In this document: one piece after another, positions 25,354 through 33,021 of the stretch | Layout of the letters: each line of letters starts with the position of its first letter | Numbering within the stretch: position 1 is the first letter of the stretch | Assembly (NCBI RefSeq): GCF_007992095.1 | Contig: NZ_BJZP01000001.1 | Coordinates: 329,492-393,491, forward strand | Reading direction: 5' to 3' | DNA: 64,000 nucleotides | DNA from: Paenirhizobium naphthalenivorans | Lineage (GTDB): Bacteria > Pseudomonadota > Alphaproteobacteria > Rhizobiales > Rhizobiaceae | Notes under the pieces: model-generated | What the model was told of the DNA's origin: nothing | The model's database searches: none | The model's input: the letters and a program-made list of their open reading frames with translations, nothing else | Position numbers and translations under genes: made by a program

Positions 25354-27392
25354 CTTCAAATGACCAGAGCGATCCCCTCGTCCTCTTCATGCCCTCGGGC
25401 AAGCGCGGCCGTTTCCCGGTCGGCACCACGGTGCTCGACGCGGCGCGCAGCCTCGGCGTCTATGTCGAGAGCGTCTGTGGTGGCCGCGCCACCTGCGGCC
25501 GCTGCCAGATCGAGGTCCAGGAGGGCCATTTCGCCAAGCACAAGATCGTCTCGTCCAACGACCACATTTCTCCGGTCGGCGCCAAGGAGAAGCGCTACGC
25601 CGAGGTGCGAACCATCCCGGAAGGGCGCCGCCTCTCCTGCTCGGCGCAGATCCTCGGCGATCTCGTCATCGACGTGCCGCAGGACACCGTCGTCAACGCC
25701 CAAGTCATCCGCAAGGCCGCGACCGACATATTGATCGACCGCAACCCGGCCATCCAGCTCTGCTATGTCGAGGTGGACGAACCCGACATGCACAAGCCGC
25801 TGGGCGATCTCGACCGTCTCAACCTCATGCTGGAGAAGGACTGGGGCTGGAAGGACCTTCTGGTCGCGCAGCATCTCTTGCCGGATGTGCAGAAGATCCT
25901 GCGCAAGGGCAACTGGGGTGTGACCGCCGCCATCCACCGCGATCTGGAGACTTCCCGACCCAACCTGATCGCGCTGTGGCCCGGCCTGCACAATGAGGCC
26001 TATGGCATCGCCTGCGACATCGGGTCGACGACGATCGCCATGCATTTGGTCTCTCTCCTGTCCGGCCGCGTGATTGGCTCGTCCGGCACCTCCAATCCGC
26101 AGATCCGCTTCGGTGAGGATCTGATGAGCCGCGTGTCCTACGTCATGATGAACCCGGATGGACGCGAAGCCATGACCAGGGCCGTGCGTCAGGCGATCAA
26201 CGAGCTGACGGTCAAGGTCTGCGCCGAAGCGGGCGTCAATCCTGACGACATTCTCGACGCGGTCTTCGTCGCCAATCCGATCATGCACCACCTCTTCCTC
26301 GGCATCGATCCCACCGAGCTTGGCCAGGCACCCTTTGCGCTCGCCGTCTCCGGGGCCGTGCACACCTGGTCACGCGAGATCGATCTGGCCATCAACCATG
26401 GCGCCCGCGTCTATGTCCTGCCGTGCATCGCCGGCCATGTCGGCGCCGATGCGGCCGGCGCCACCCTTGCGGAAGGCCCCCACCGGCAGGACAAGATAAT
26501 GCTGCTGGTCGATGTCGGCACCAATGCCGAGATCGTGCTCGGTAACCGTCAGCGCACGGTTGCCGCCTCCTCGCCCACCGGTCCGGCCTTCGAGGGCGCC
26601 GAAATCTCCTGCGGCCAGCGCGCCGCCCCCGGCGCCATTGAGCGGGTGCGGATTGATCCGGTGACGCTGGAGCCACGCTTCAAGGTGATCGGCGTCGAGC
26701 AATGGTCGGATGAAGACGGCTTTGCCGAGGAGGCCGAAAGGACCGGCATCACCGGCATTTGCGGCTCGGCGATCATCGAGGTCGTCGCCGAAATGTTCCT
26801 GTCAGGCGTCATTTCCGCCGACGGTGTGGTCGATGGCGCCATGGCCGCGCGCAACCCGCGTATCCTGCCAAACGGCCGAACCTTCTCCTATCTGCTGCAT
26901 GACGGCGCCCAGAGGATCACGGTGACGCAGAACGACGTGCGCGCCATCCAGCTTGCCAAGGCCGCGCTTTATGCCGGCATCAAGCTGCTGATGGAAAAGC
27001 TCGGAGTCGAGACCGTCGACACCATCCGTTTCGCCGGAGCCTTCGGTTCCTTCATTGATCCGAAATACGCCATGGTGCTGGGCCTCATTCCGGATTGCGA
27101 CCTGTCGGAGGTCAAGGCCGTCGGCAATGCCGCCGGCACCGGCGCCCTCATGGCGTTGCTGAACCGCGACTATCGCCGGGAGATCGAGGAGACCGTCAAG
27201 CGCATCGAGAAGATCGAAACCGCGCTCGAACCGCATTTTCAGCAACTCTTCATCGATGCCATGGCGCTGCCGAACAAGGTCGACCCCTTCCCGAAGCTCG
27301 CAAGTGTCGTAACGCTCCCTGAACGCAAGGTGCTCGCCGATGGTGACGGCGGCGCGCCCGGCGGCCGCAGACGGCGCAGAGGCCGAGAGTAA
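25350..27392 (+). CDS. ASKHA-domain 2Fe-2S reductive activator of corrinoid proteins (RACE/RamA-like)
   Basis: A 680-residue protein. The N-terminal ferredoxin domain has CGGRATCGRCQIEV plus a further Cys in RLSCSAQ, four ligands for a 2Fe-2S cluster. The C-terminal ASKHA ATPase (DUF4445 type) has phosphate-1 motif GIACDIGSTTIAMHLV and phosphate-2 motif MLLVDVGTNAEIVLGN. RACo and RamA proteins of this kind use ATP to reduce inactive Co(II) corrinoids to Co(I). The C-terminus is an Arg-rich GGRRRRRGRE tail. It closes the operon that begins at 21960. Confidence 0.93.
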   Translation: MTSNDQSDPLVLFMPSGKRGRFPVGTTVLDAARSLGVYVESVCGGRATCGRCQIEVQEGHFAKHKIVSSNDHISPVGAKEKRYAEVRTIPEGRRLSCSAQILGDLVIDVPQDTVVNAQVIRKAATDILIDRNPAIQLCYVEVDEPDMHKPLGDLDRLNLMLEKDWGWKDLLVAQHLLPDVQKILRKGNWGVTAAIHRDLETSRPNLIALWPGLHNEAYGIACDIGSTTIAMHLVSLLSGRVIGSSGTSNPQIRFGEDLMSRVSYVMMNPDGREAMTRAVRQAINELTVKVCAEAGVNPDDILDAVFVANPIMHHLFLGIDPTELGQAPFALAVSGAVHTWSREIDLAINHGARVYVLPCIAGHVGADAAGATLAEGPHRQDKIMLLVDVGTNAEIVLGNRQRTVAASSPTGPAFEGAEISCGQRAAPGAIERVRIDPVTLEPRFKVIGVEQWSDEDGFAEEAERTGITGICGSAIIEVVAEMFLSGVISADGVVDGAMAARNPRILPNGRTFSYLLHDGAQRITVTQNDVRAIQLAKAALYAGIKLLMEKLGVETVDTIRFAGAFGSFIDPKYAMVLGLIPDCDLSEVKAVGNAAGTGALMALLNRDYRREIEETVKRIEKIETALEPHFQQLFIDAMALPNKVDPFPKLASVVTLPERKVLADGDGGAPGGRRRRRGRE

Positions 27393-27419
27393 GGCGCATA
27401 GCACCGATGGACGGAGGAC

Positions 27420-27626
27420 CTACCGCGACAGGAGCTTTCTCAGGATAGACCACAAACTGACCGTCGAACGACTGTAGACTCGGTTGTAGGCGGCGCGTTT
27501 GGGATTGGTCAGCCAGCCCCATCCTCTCGGCGCCTTTAGTCCCATATTGTGCCGAACCACACGCTTCAGTGATGTCCGTGCGGCAATACTCTTCTTCAGA
27601 CTCGGCTTACGAACGCCAAATTTCAT
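27420..27626 (-). CDS. Small basic protein paired with the BRCT gene
   Basis: A 68-residue, strongly basic protein (MKFGVRKPSLKKSIAARTS, then KRVVRHNMGLKAPRGWGW and NPKRAAYNRVYSR). TAGGAGAA precedes the start. The repeated Lys/Arg and the WGWLTNP block suggest a nucleic-acid-binding or phage-type accessory protein that I have seen only as hypothetical. It lies 9 bases downstream of the BRCT gene on the same strand, so they form a two-gene unit. Confidence 0.6.
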   Translation of the reverse strand: MKFGVRKPSLKKSIAARTSLKRVVRHNMGLKAPRGWGWLTNPKRAAYNRVYSRSTVSLWSILRKLLSR

Positions 27627-27635
27627 TGCGTTCTC

Positions 27636-28241
27636 CTATAGATGAGCAACCCAATGCTGTTCTGTCACGACACTGATCGGTAAGCCCCGCTCGCGCCATT
27701 CACACGCTTGGATGATTTTATTGCCGAAAGACGAGTGCTTCCACGATTCTGTCGCATAGGCACCGATAACGAGAAAATTCGTCTTCTGCGTCAATGCGCC
27801 GGCTTGCGCGCCACGCTCCATAACCGCCTGTTCACAGTGTTTTCGTTGTCCAAACGCGAAGGTGCCAGTGAAACAATAGCGAGTGCCAGCAAAGCTAAGA
27901 GGTGGCGGTGGATCGCAAAGCGGCAGATCGGTCGACGTCAGCACCTCACCAAGTTCGAACTTGCTACCGGCGAACTGACGCAATGTGCAGAGAAGCTCAA
28001 GAGCCTCGTCGTGCTCGATAATGCCGTCCGCCAGGATGGCATTCACTCGTTGATAGAGCTTGTTGATTACCGGATGATTGCTGATTGATAGGTTCGCCGC
28101 GAGCCACGCCTGAAGAAACTCGATTTCTGCATGATTGAGATTATCATCGGCGATCAGACCGCGCGCAATTCCGACCAGTTCGTCGATCTGTCGGCTTGCC
28201 AGTCGATCGCTACCCAGAAGCGCAAGTAGTTTCTCATCCAT
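27636..28241 (-). CDS. BRCT-domain protein
   Basis: A 201-residue protein. The N-terminal 100 residues form a helical TerB-like or tellurite-resistance-like region (DDNLNHAEIEFLQAWLAANL). The C-terminus is a BRCT domain with FAGTRYCFTGTFAFGQR, a Gly-Ala pair region and TNFLVIGAYATESWKHSS, as in DNA ligase LigA. No ligase or polymerase domain is present, so it may dock other proteins or DNA nicks. Base use is less GC-rich than the flanks, which suggests acquired DNA. Confidence 0.82.
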   Translation of the reverse strand: MDEKLLALLGSDRLASRQIDELVGIARGLIADDNLNHAEIEFLQAWLAANLSISNHPVINKLYQRVNAILADGIIEHDEALELLCTLRQFAGSKFELGEVLTSTDLPLCDPPPPLSFAGTRYCFTGTFAFGQRKHCEQAVMERGAQAGALTQKTNFLVIGAYATESWKHSSFGNKIIQACEWRERGLPISVVTEQHWVAHL

Positions 28242-28347
28242 TTTCGCATCAAAACTCCACTTTAGAGTGCGTGCGCATCAAAAATACAATTTATTGTGCC
28301 GAACCGATTTTGCAATGAAAAAATCATCCTGCCACAGGCAGTCATGA

Positions 28348-29751
28348 TCAGCGAAAAGTCCTAACCCACCGCCGCACAGCCTCACCCAGCACATCGGCAG
28401 GAAAACCGGAAAAGCCGATCACCAGCCCGGAACGCGGGGCGGCGTCGACATACATGGGCGACAAGGCCCGAGCACCAAAGCCGCTCCGTGCCGCCGCCGT
28501 TGCGACATCCACGTCATCACACCCATCCGGCAGACCCGCCACCAGATGCAGCCCCTGTTCCGGCGTGGTCACATCGAGCCCGGAGCCATCGAGTGCCTCG
28601 ACCAGACTGTCGCGTGCCTGCCTGACCCGGCGCCTCGCCCGCTTCACATGGGCGGCGAAATGACCCTCGCGCAGGAATTCGGCAAGTGCACCCTCGGCCA
28701 GCGTCGAAGGAAAGCGGTCGGTGCGTTTGCGCACGTCGAGCAAGGGTTCGCAAAGCGCGCCTGGCAGCACCAGGTAGCCGATCCGCAAGCCCGGCATCAG
28801 CACCTTGGAAAACGTGCCGACATAGATCACCCTGCCCTCGGCATCGATGCCTTGCATCGACGAGAGTGGCGGCCCGGCGAAGCGGTATTCACTGTCGTAG
28901 TCGTCTTCGATGATAAAGGCATCATTGTGCTTGGCCCAGTCGATCAGGGCAAGCCGCCGGCGCATCGAGAGCGTCACGCCGAGCGGAAACTGGTGCGACG
29001 GAGAGACATAGACGGTGCGGGCCGCCGGCGCCCGCGCCATGCCCTTTTCCGGGTCGATCCCCTCGGCGTCGACCGGCACGCCGATCAACCGCATGCCGGC
29101 GGCGGAAAATGCGACGCGCGCCATCGGATAACACGGATCCTCGATCCACACCGGATCGCCGGGCGCAAGCACAGTACGGATAACGAGATCAAGCGCCTGT
29201 TGCGTGCCCGAGGTCAGCACCACCTGATCGGCGCAGCAATTCACCCCGCGCGCCGCCCTGAGGTAGGCGGCAACCTCTTCCCGCAGTTCAGCGGAACCGG
29301 CTGGCGCGGCATAGTGAAAGTGTCGCGGCGACGGCTGCATCAGATGGCGGTTGAGCAAGGTGCGGAACACCTGGATGGTGCGCGCGTCGGCTGCCGAACA
29401 GCCAAGCGCGCCCGGCAGCGGCCCGGCCTCCTCGAGCGCCCTACCCTGCGCGGGCGCATCCAGGCGGGCAAGCGCCGGAACGACCGCCGCGACAAAGGTC
29501 CCCGACCCGACCCGCGCCTCGGCAAAGCCGTCGGCCACCAGCATCTCGTAGGCAGCAACCGCAGCACCACGCGACAGGCCGAAGCGAGCGGCGAGATCAC
29601 GCGTCGTCGGCAGCTTGGAGCCCGCAGGCAGGGACCCTGCCTCGATCAGCCGGCGCAACTCGCCATAGAGCGCCAGCCGCCTCGGACCGGCCTTCGGCAG
29701 AATCGGAACCGACGCCGACCAATCCGATATATTGGTTCGTATTTTCCTCAC
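28348..29751 (-). CDS. MocR-family (GntR-aminotransferase) transcriptional regulator
   Basis: A 467-residue MocR-type protein. The GntR winged helix (ELRRLIEAGSLPAGSKLPTT, then RDLAARFGLSRGAAVAAYEM) precedes a class I aminotransferase domain with the PLP region VLTSGTQQALDLVIRTVL and FSKVLMPGLRIGYLV, where the lysine binds PLP. Such regulators sense pyridoxal phosphate or an amino acid. The start is uncertain: GTG 29751 was chosen over an upstream TTG 29775 that lies inside the operator. It is divergent from a pyridoxamine-phosphate-oxidase-fold gene, its likely target. Confidence 0.88.
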   Translation of the reverse strand: MRKIRTNISDWSASVPILPKAGPRRLALYGELRRLIEAGSLPAGSKLPTTRDLAARFGLSRGAAVAAYEMLVADGFAEARVGSGTFVAAVVPALARLDAPAQGRALEEAGPLPGALGCSAADARTIQVFRTLLNRHLMQPSPRHFHYAAPAGSAELREEVAAYLRAARGVNCCADQVVLTSGTQQALDLVIRTVLAPGDPVWIEDPCYPMARVAFSAAGMRLIGVPVDAEGIDPEKGMARAPAARTVYVSPSHQFPLGVTLSMRRRLALIDWAKHNDAFIIEDDYDSEYRFAGPPLSSMQGIDAEGRVIYVGTFSKVLMPGLRIGYLVLPGALCEPLLDVRKRTDRFPSTLAEGALAEFLREGHFAAHVKRARRRVRQARDSLVEALDGSGLDVTTPEQGLHLVAGLPDGCDDVDVATAAARSGFGARALSPMYVDAAPRSGLVIGFSGFPADVLGEAVRRWVRTFR

Positions 29752-29786
29752 CAGATTGGACCTTATGCAAACCAATCGATTGACCT
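29731..29786. promoter_or_regulatory. Three ATTGG(A)CC direct repeats at 24-bp phasing
   Basis: ATTGGTTC at 29731, ATTGGACC at 29755 and ATTGACC at 29779 start exactly 24 bp apart; an inverted ACCAAT lies beside the third. Direct repeats upstream of the target are typical MocR operators. They occupy the divergent promoter region. Confidence 0.6.
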
Positions 29787-29818
29787 AGCTGTGCATCAGA
29801 TCAGCCAAGGAGGCAAGC

Positions 29819-30547
29819 ATGTCTGTCGAAACCCCGGAAAAGTCCTATCCTGTCACCCCGCGCAACCGCGTGAAGCGTCTGCATGAACGCGGCGCCTATG
29901 ATCGCGAGGCGGTCCACGCCGTGCTCGACAGCGCCCTTCTCTGTCATGTCGCCTACGTGATCGACGGCCAACCCTTCTGCACTCCGACGATGCACTGGCG
30001 CGAAGGTGACTGGCTCTACTGGCACGGCTCTTCGGCAAGCCGCATGTTGCGTCACCTGAAAGCCGGCACACCGGTTTGCCTGACGGTTTCCCATCTTGAT
30101 GGCCTGGTGCTTGCCCGGTCCGGCTTTCATCACTCGGCCAACTATCGCTCGGTCATGTGCTTCGGCAAGGCCCGCGTGGTGGACGATCCGGAGGAAAAAC
30201 GAAAGGCGCTCAAAGGGGTTGTCGAACGCTTCTATCCCGGCCGCACGGCACAATTGCGCCCCGACCAGCCGCAGGAAGTGAAAGCGACCATGGTGATCGG
30301 CATGCCGATCGCCGAGGCGTCAGTCAAGCTGCGCGCCGCCCAGGTCGGCGACGATGAGGAGGACTTTGCGCTGCCGGTCTGGGCAGGTGTGATCCCGGTC
30401 ACCACCGTCATCGGCAAGCCCGAAACCAGCCCGCACGTGCCGTCCGGCGTCAGCATACCGGAACACCTCGCGCTCTACGACGAGGGCCGCCCGCTCGACG
30501 ACGTGCTTATCGAAGCCCAGGCGCTGTATGAAAGGCATGGCGGCTAG
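29819..30547 (+). CDS. Pyridoxamine 5'-phosphate oxidase-fold flavoprotein
   Basis: A 242-residue FMN-binding split-barrel protein. HVAYVIDGQPFCTPTMHWRE, WLYWHGSSASRMLRHLKAG and CLTVSHLDGLVLARSGFHHS match the family. It is preceded by AAGGAGG. Divergent transcription from a MocR regulator suggests vitamin B6 or FMN-dependent detoxification under PLP control, but the substrate is not clear. It need not be the biosynthetic PdxH enzyme. Confidence 0.85.
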   Translation: MSVETPEKSYPVTPRNRVKRLHERGAYDREAVHAVLDSALLCHVAYVIDGQPFCTPTMHWREGDWLYWHGSSASRMLRHLKAGTPVCLTVSHLDGLVLARSGFHHSANYRSVMCFGKARVVDDPEEKRKALKGVVERFYPGRTAQLRPDQPQEVKATMVIGMPIAEASVKLRAAQVGDDEEDFALPVWAGVIPVTTVIGKPETSPHVPSGVSIPEHLALYDEGRPLDDVLIEAQALYERHGG

Positions 30548-30653
30548 GTGGTCATTCCGGCCGGCAATAAGCAGAAGCGGAGCCCGATTGGAATCCGCCC
30601 CGCGCGCACTGATCCCCCGGGCGCGACAATGCCTCGGGGTTCCAGGTCCGGAC

Positions 30654-31085
30654 TTACCAGCTCAGCGTCTTGGTATTGTCCCGAAACAGCATTCCGCCCG
30701 TCAGATCGGGCTTGCCGACCGTCAGGCCCGGCAGAAGGTCGGCCTCCTTGATCCCATAGTGTTGCATGCACATCGGGCAGACGATGATCGACGCTCCGGC
30801 TGTCACGAGATCCGCCAGCAATGCCTGCTGGGCAGCGAATTTGTCGGAATTCGCCATGGAAGCGATTACCACCGCGCGGTCATTCAGGAAGATGACCAGC
30901 GGATGGCCAAGCTTCAGCTGATTGCCGCCGAAACCGATCGCCATCGTCGCACGGTGCGGCTCATCGCTCGTCAGATTGACGAAGAGCGGGTCGTTGGCAC
31001 CAGCCAGCGCGGCGCCCGAACACATCGGCAGCGCAAAGGTCAGGGCCAAGGCACATGCCAAAACAGATCGTCTCAAAGGCTTCAT
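30654..31085 (-). CDS. Exported DsrE-like protein
   Basis: A 143-residue protein with a signal peptide (MKPLRRSVLACALALTFALP...GAALAG) followed by a DsrE/DsrF-like fold: PLFVNLTSDEPHRATMAIGF, GHPLVIFLNDRAVVIAS, and an IVCPMCMQHYGI cysteine pair. GAGGAG precedes the start. The C-P-M-C motif could bind sulfur or metal. It is followed by an oppositely spaced LysR gene on the same strand; the relation is unclear. Confidence 0.8.
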   Translation of the reverse strand: MKPLRRSVLACALALTFALPMCSGAALAGANDPLFVNLTSDEPHRATMAIGFGGNQLKLGHPLVIFLNDRAVVIASMANSDKFAAQQALLADLVTAGASIIVCPMCMQHYGIKEADLLPGLTVGKPDLTGGMLFRDNTKTLSW

Positions 31086-31227
31086 CGGAATCTCCTCTTG
31101 GTCGGCAAGAAGTAGGGTAAGCCCGGGCTCGCAAACCTGCCATGATATGGATCAGGGCTGCTGCACCCACCGATGTCAGCGGAACAAAAAGGCCCACACA
31201 ACCAACGAAGAAGGCGCGGAAGTGTCC

Positions 31228-32124
31228 TCAGGCCGCGATTCCAACCATCTCCGCAAAGGCGAAGCGCACACTGTCGGCAACGGCGCAAATTGTATCGCTG
31301 GTTTCCGCCCCGGTCAGCAGACGAACCTCGAACGATCCGAGATCCGGCAGGCCCTGCTTGGCGCCGAGCGCCGTCATGTCGTCGGTCAGATAGCTACGTG
31401 GCAAAGGCGCCACGGCGAGGTCGGCAATCACGGCGGCGCGCTGCGCCATCGTGTGGGCGGAGAGATAGGCGATGCGATAGGCGCGCTTGTCCCGGTCAAG
31501 ACGTCCCAAGGCGTCGGCACGCCAGCAGCAGCCATCCTCCCATATCGAGACAGGCAACGGCTCGCGCAGATGCGCCGTGCCGCATTTCGCGCCCGCCCAG
31601 ACCAATTGCTCGGTGTGGATCACCTCTCCGTCATGGCTGACCATGCCAGGCGCGGTATTGACCAGCGTCAGGTCAAGCCGCTGCTCCTGCAACCGTCGGC
31701 GCAACTGGCTTGAGGTATCGACTGTCAGATCGACCATGATCGCCGGATAGACTTCGGCGAAGCGACGCAGGATCGTCGGCATGAAGCGCTCGCCAATGTC
31801 GTCTGGCGCCCCGAGCCGCACCACACCCTTCATCTCCGGCATGCGGAACCGCCCCACCGCTTCATTCGACAGCGCCAGCATGCGCCGGGCGTAGGGCAAA
31901 AGCGTCTCGCCGCTCTCGGTCAATGTCACCGAGCGCGCGTCGCGCAGGAAAAGCGTCGCGTTAAGCTGCTCCTCCAGCTTCTTGATCTGCATTGAAACCG
32001 CCGACGGCGTGCGAAAGACCCGGTCCGCCGCCGTAGTGAAACTGCCCGCTTCGGCGATTGCCACGAAGGTGCGCAGGATGTCGTTATCCAGCAGTGGCAA
32101 AGGCTGTCGGATCGTCATGGTCAT
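31228..32124 (-). CDS. LysR-family transcriptional regulator
   Basis: A 298-residue LTTR. The winged helix spans residues 12-70 (LRTFVAIAEAGSFTTAADRV, then TPSAVSMQIKKLEEQL). The effector domain begins near GVVRLGAPDDIGERFMPTIL. It lies upstream of the DsrE gene on the same strand and divergent from a DUF1127 protein. Its target is not evident; a T-N11-A type site should be sought in the 111-base spacer to 32236. Confidence 0.9.
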   Translation of the reverse strand: MTMTIRQPLPLLDNDILRTFVAIAEAGSFTTAADRVFRTPSAVSMQIKKLEEQLNATLFLRDARSVTLTESGETLLPYARRMLALSNEAVGRFRMPEMKGVVRLGAPDDIGERFMPTILRRFAEVYPAIMVDLTVDTSSQLRRRLQEQRLDLTLVNTAPGMVSHDGEVIHTEQLVWAGAKCGTAHLREPLPVSIWEDGCCWRADALGRLDRDKRAYRIAYLSAHTMAQRAAVIADLAVAPLPRSYLTDDMTALGAKQGLPDLGSFEVRLLTGAETSDTICAVADSVRFAFAEMVGIAA

Positions 32125-32235
32125 AGGAGCGCACTCTTCAATTTATTTGAACGTAACGACAATATCATCGCGTTTGATTGAATGTCAATCCAGGTCCATG
32201 TTGCGACCACTGGTAGCAAACAAGGAGGACTGACG

Positions 32236-32418
32236 ATGTTGATTGGGAGCCTGTTGAACCTCGTTCGCGAAGCCTGGAGCCGGCATTTGTCGGTGCGGGG
32301 CATTCGCGCAAGCGCCTACGCCCGCAGTGAACTGGCGAACCTGCCCCCCGAACTGAAGCGCGATATCGGCTGGCCGCCGGAGCGATATTCGACCAAGCCG
32401 GCACGACCAAAAACATAA
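32236..32418 (+). CDS. DUF1127 small protein, copy 1
   Basis: A 60-residue protein with the typical C-terminal LANLPPELKRDIGWPPER. Short DUF1127 proteins in Rhizobiales are RNA-binding or phosphate/C-N homeostasis factors, each with poorly known roles. AAGGAGG lies just upstream of the ATG. Divergent from LysR. Confidence 0.85.
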   Translation: MLIGSLLNLVREAWSRHLSVRGIRASAYARSELANLPPELKRDIGWPPERYSTKPARPKT

Positions 32419-32517
32419 AAAAATTCGATGAATTTCATTGAAAACATTCATTTGCGTGATGAAGCGAGACGGCGCAAAAGCATGCGGCCCGAATGAGCGT
32501 TGAGAAGGATGAAGACG

Positions 32518-32730
32518 ATGACACTTGCTTCGTATGACAGCCGACTGACCCTACCGACCCGCCGCTTGCCGCAGGCGGCGCGCGCCTTCGGCCCCCTGGT
32601 CGCAGTTTTCGCCCGCATCCGCCTGTGGCATGAGCGCCGGGCCAACGCACGAGCACTGGAATCCCTGCCTTTCGAGGCGCGCAAGGACCTTGGCTGGCCC
32701 GCCGTGGACCGTTCGGTGCCACTGCGTTAG
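32518..32730 (+). CDS. DUF1127 small protein, copy 2
   Basis: A 70-residue protein ending LESLPFEARKDLGWP, the DUF1127 motif. GAGAAGGA precedes the ATG chosen (32518) by nine bases; an in-frame ATG at 32509 is too close. It lies 99 bases after copy 1, which suggests an old tandem duplication with divergence. Both may belong to one stress-induced unit. Confidence 0.8.
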   Translation: MTLASYDSRLTLPTRRLPQAARAFGPLVAVFARIRLWHERRANARALESLPFEARKDLGWPAVDRSVPLR

Positions 32731-32854
32731 CCTTGATTGCGACACGGTCGATCGGCCGCGTCGCAATCCGGACGCGCCGGTCTTTCATTCTTCCCGGCGC
32801 GCGTACGAAATTCCACCGTTGTTTCAACGCCAGCGAGATTGGCTCAAACAAGGG

Positions 32855-32957
32855 TGCGACAGGCGGGGTCGCAAACAGAAAAGTACACTACGCTTGTCGC
32901 ATTTTGGCTCCCCTGAGGCCGTTCTGCCGTATTCTTGGATAAACGCGTCGCATTCGG
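32855..32957. promoter_or_regulatory. Repeated GTCGCA boxes upstream of the GlxA-type regulator
   Basis: TGCGAC...GTCGCA at 32855-32873 forms an inverted pair. TGTCGCATTTTGG at 32895 and CGTCGCATTCGG at 32946 repeat the half-site in direct orientation, 51 bases apart. They lie in the 291-base leader of the regulator at 33022 and could be its autoregulatory sites. Confidence 0.4.
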
Positions 32958-33021
32958 AACACCCCGATGACGCGTTGCGCGCAAGGAATACTGAAAAACG
33001 CGGGAACACAGGGCTTCATAC

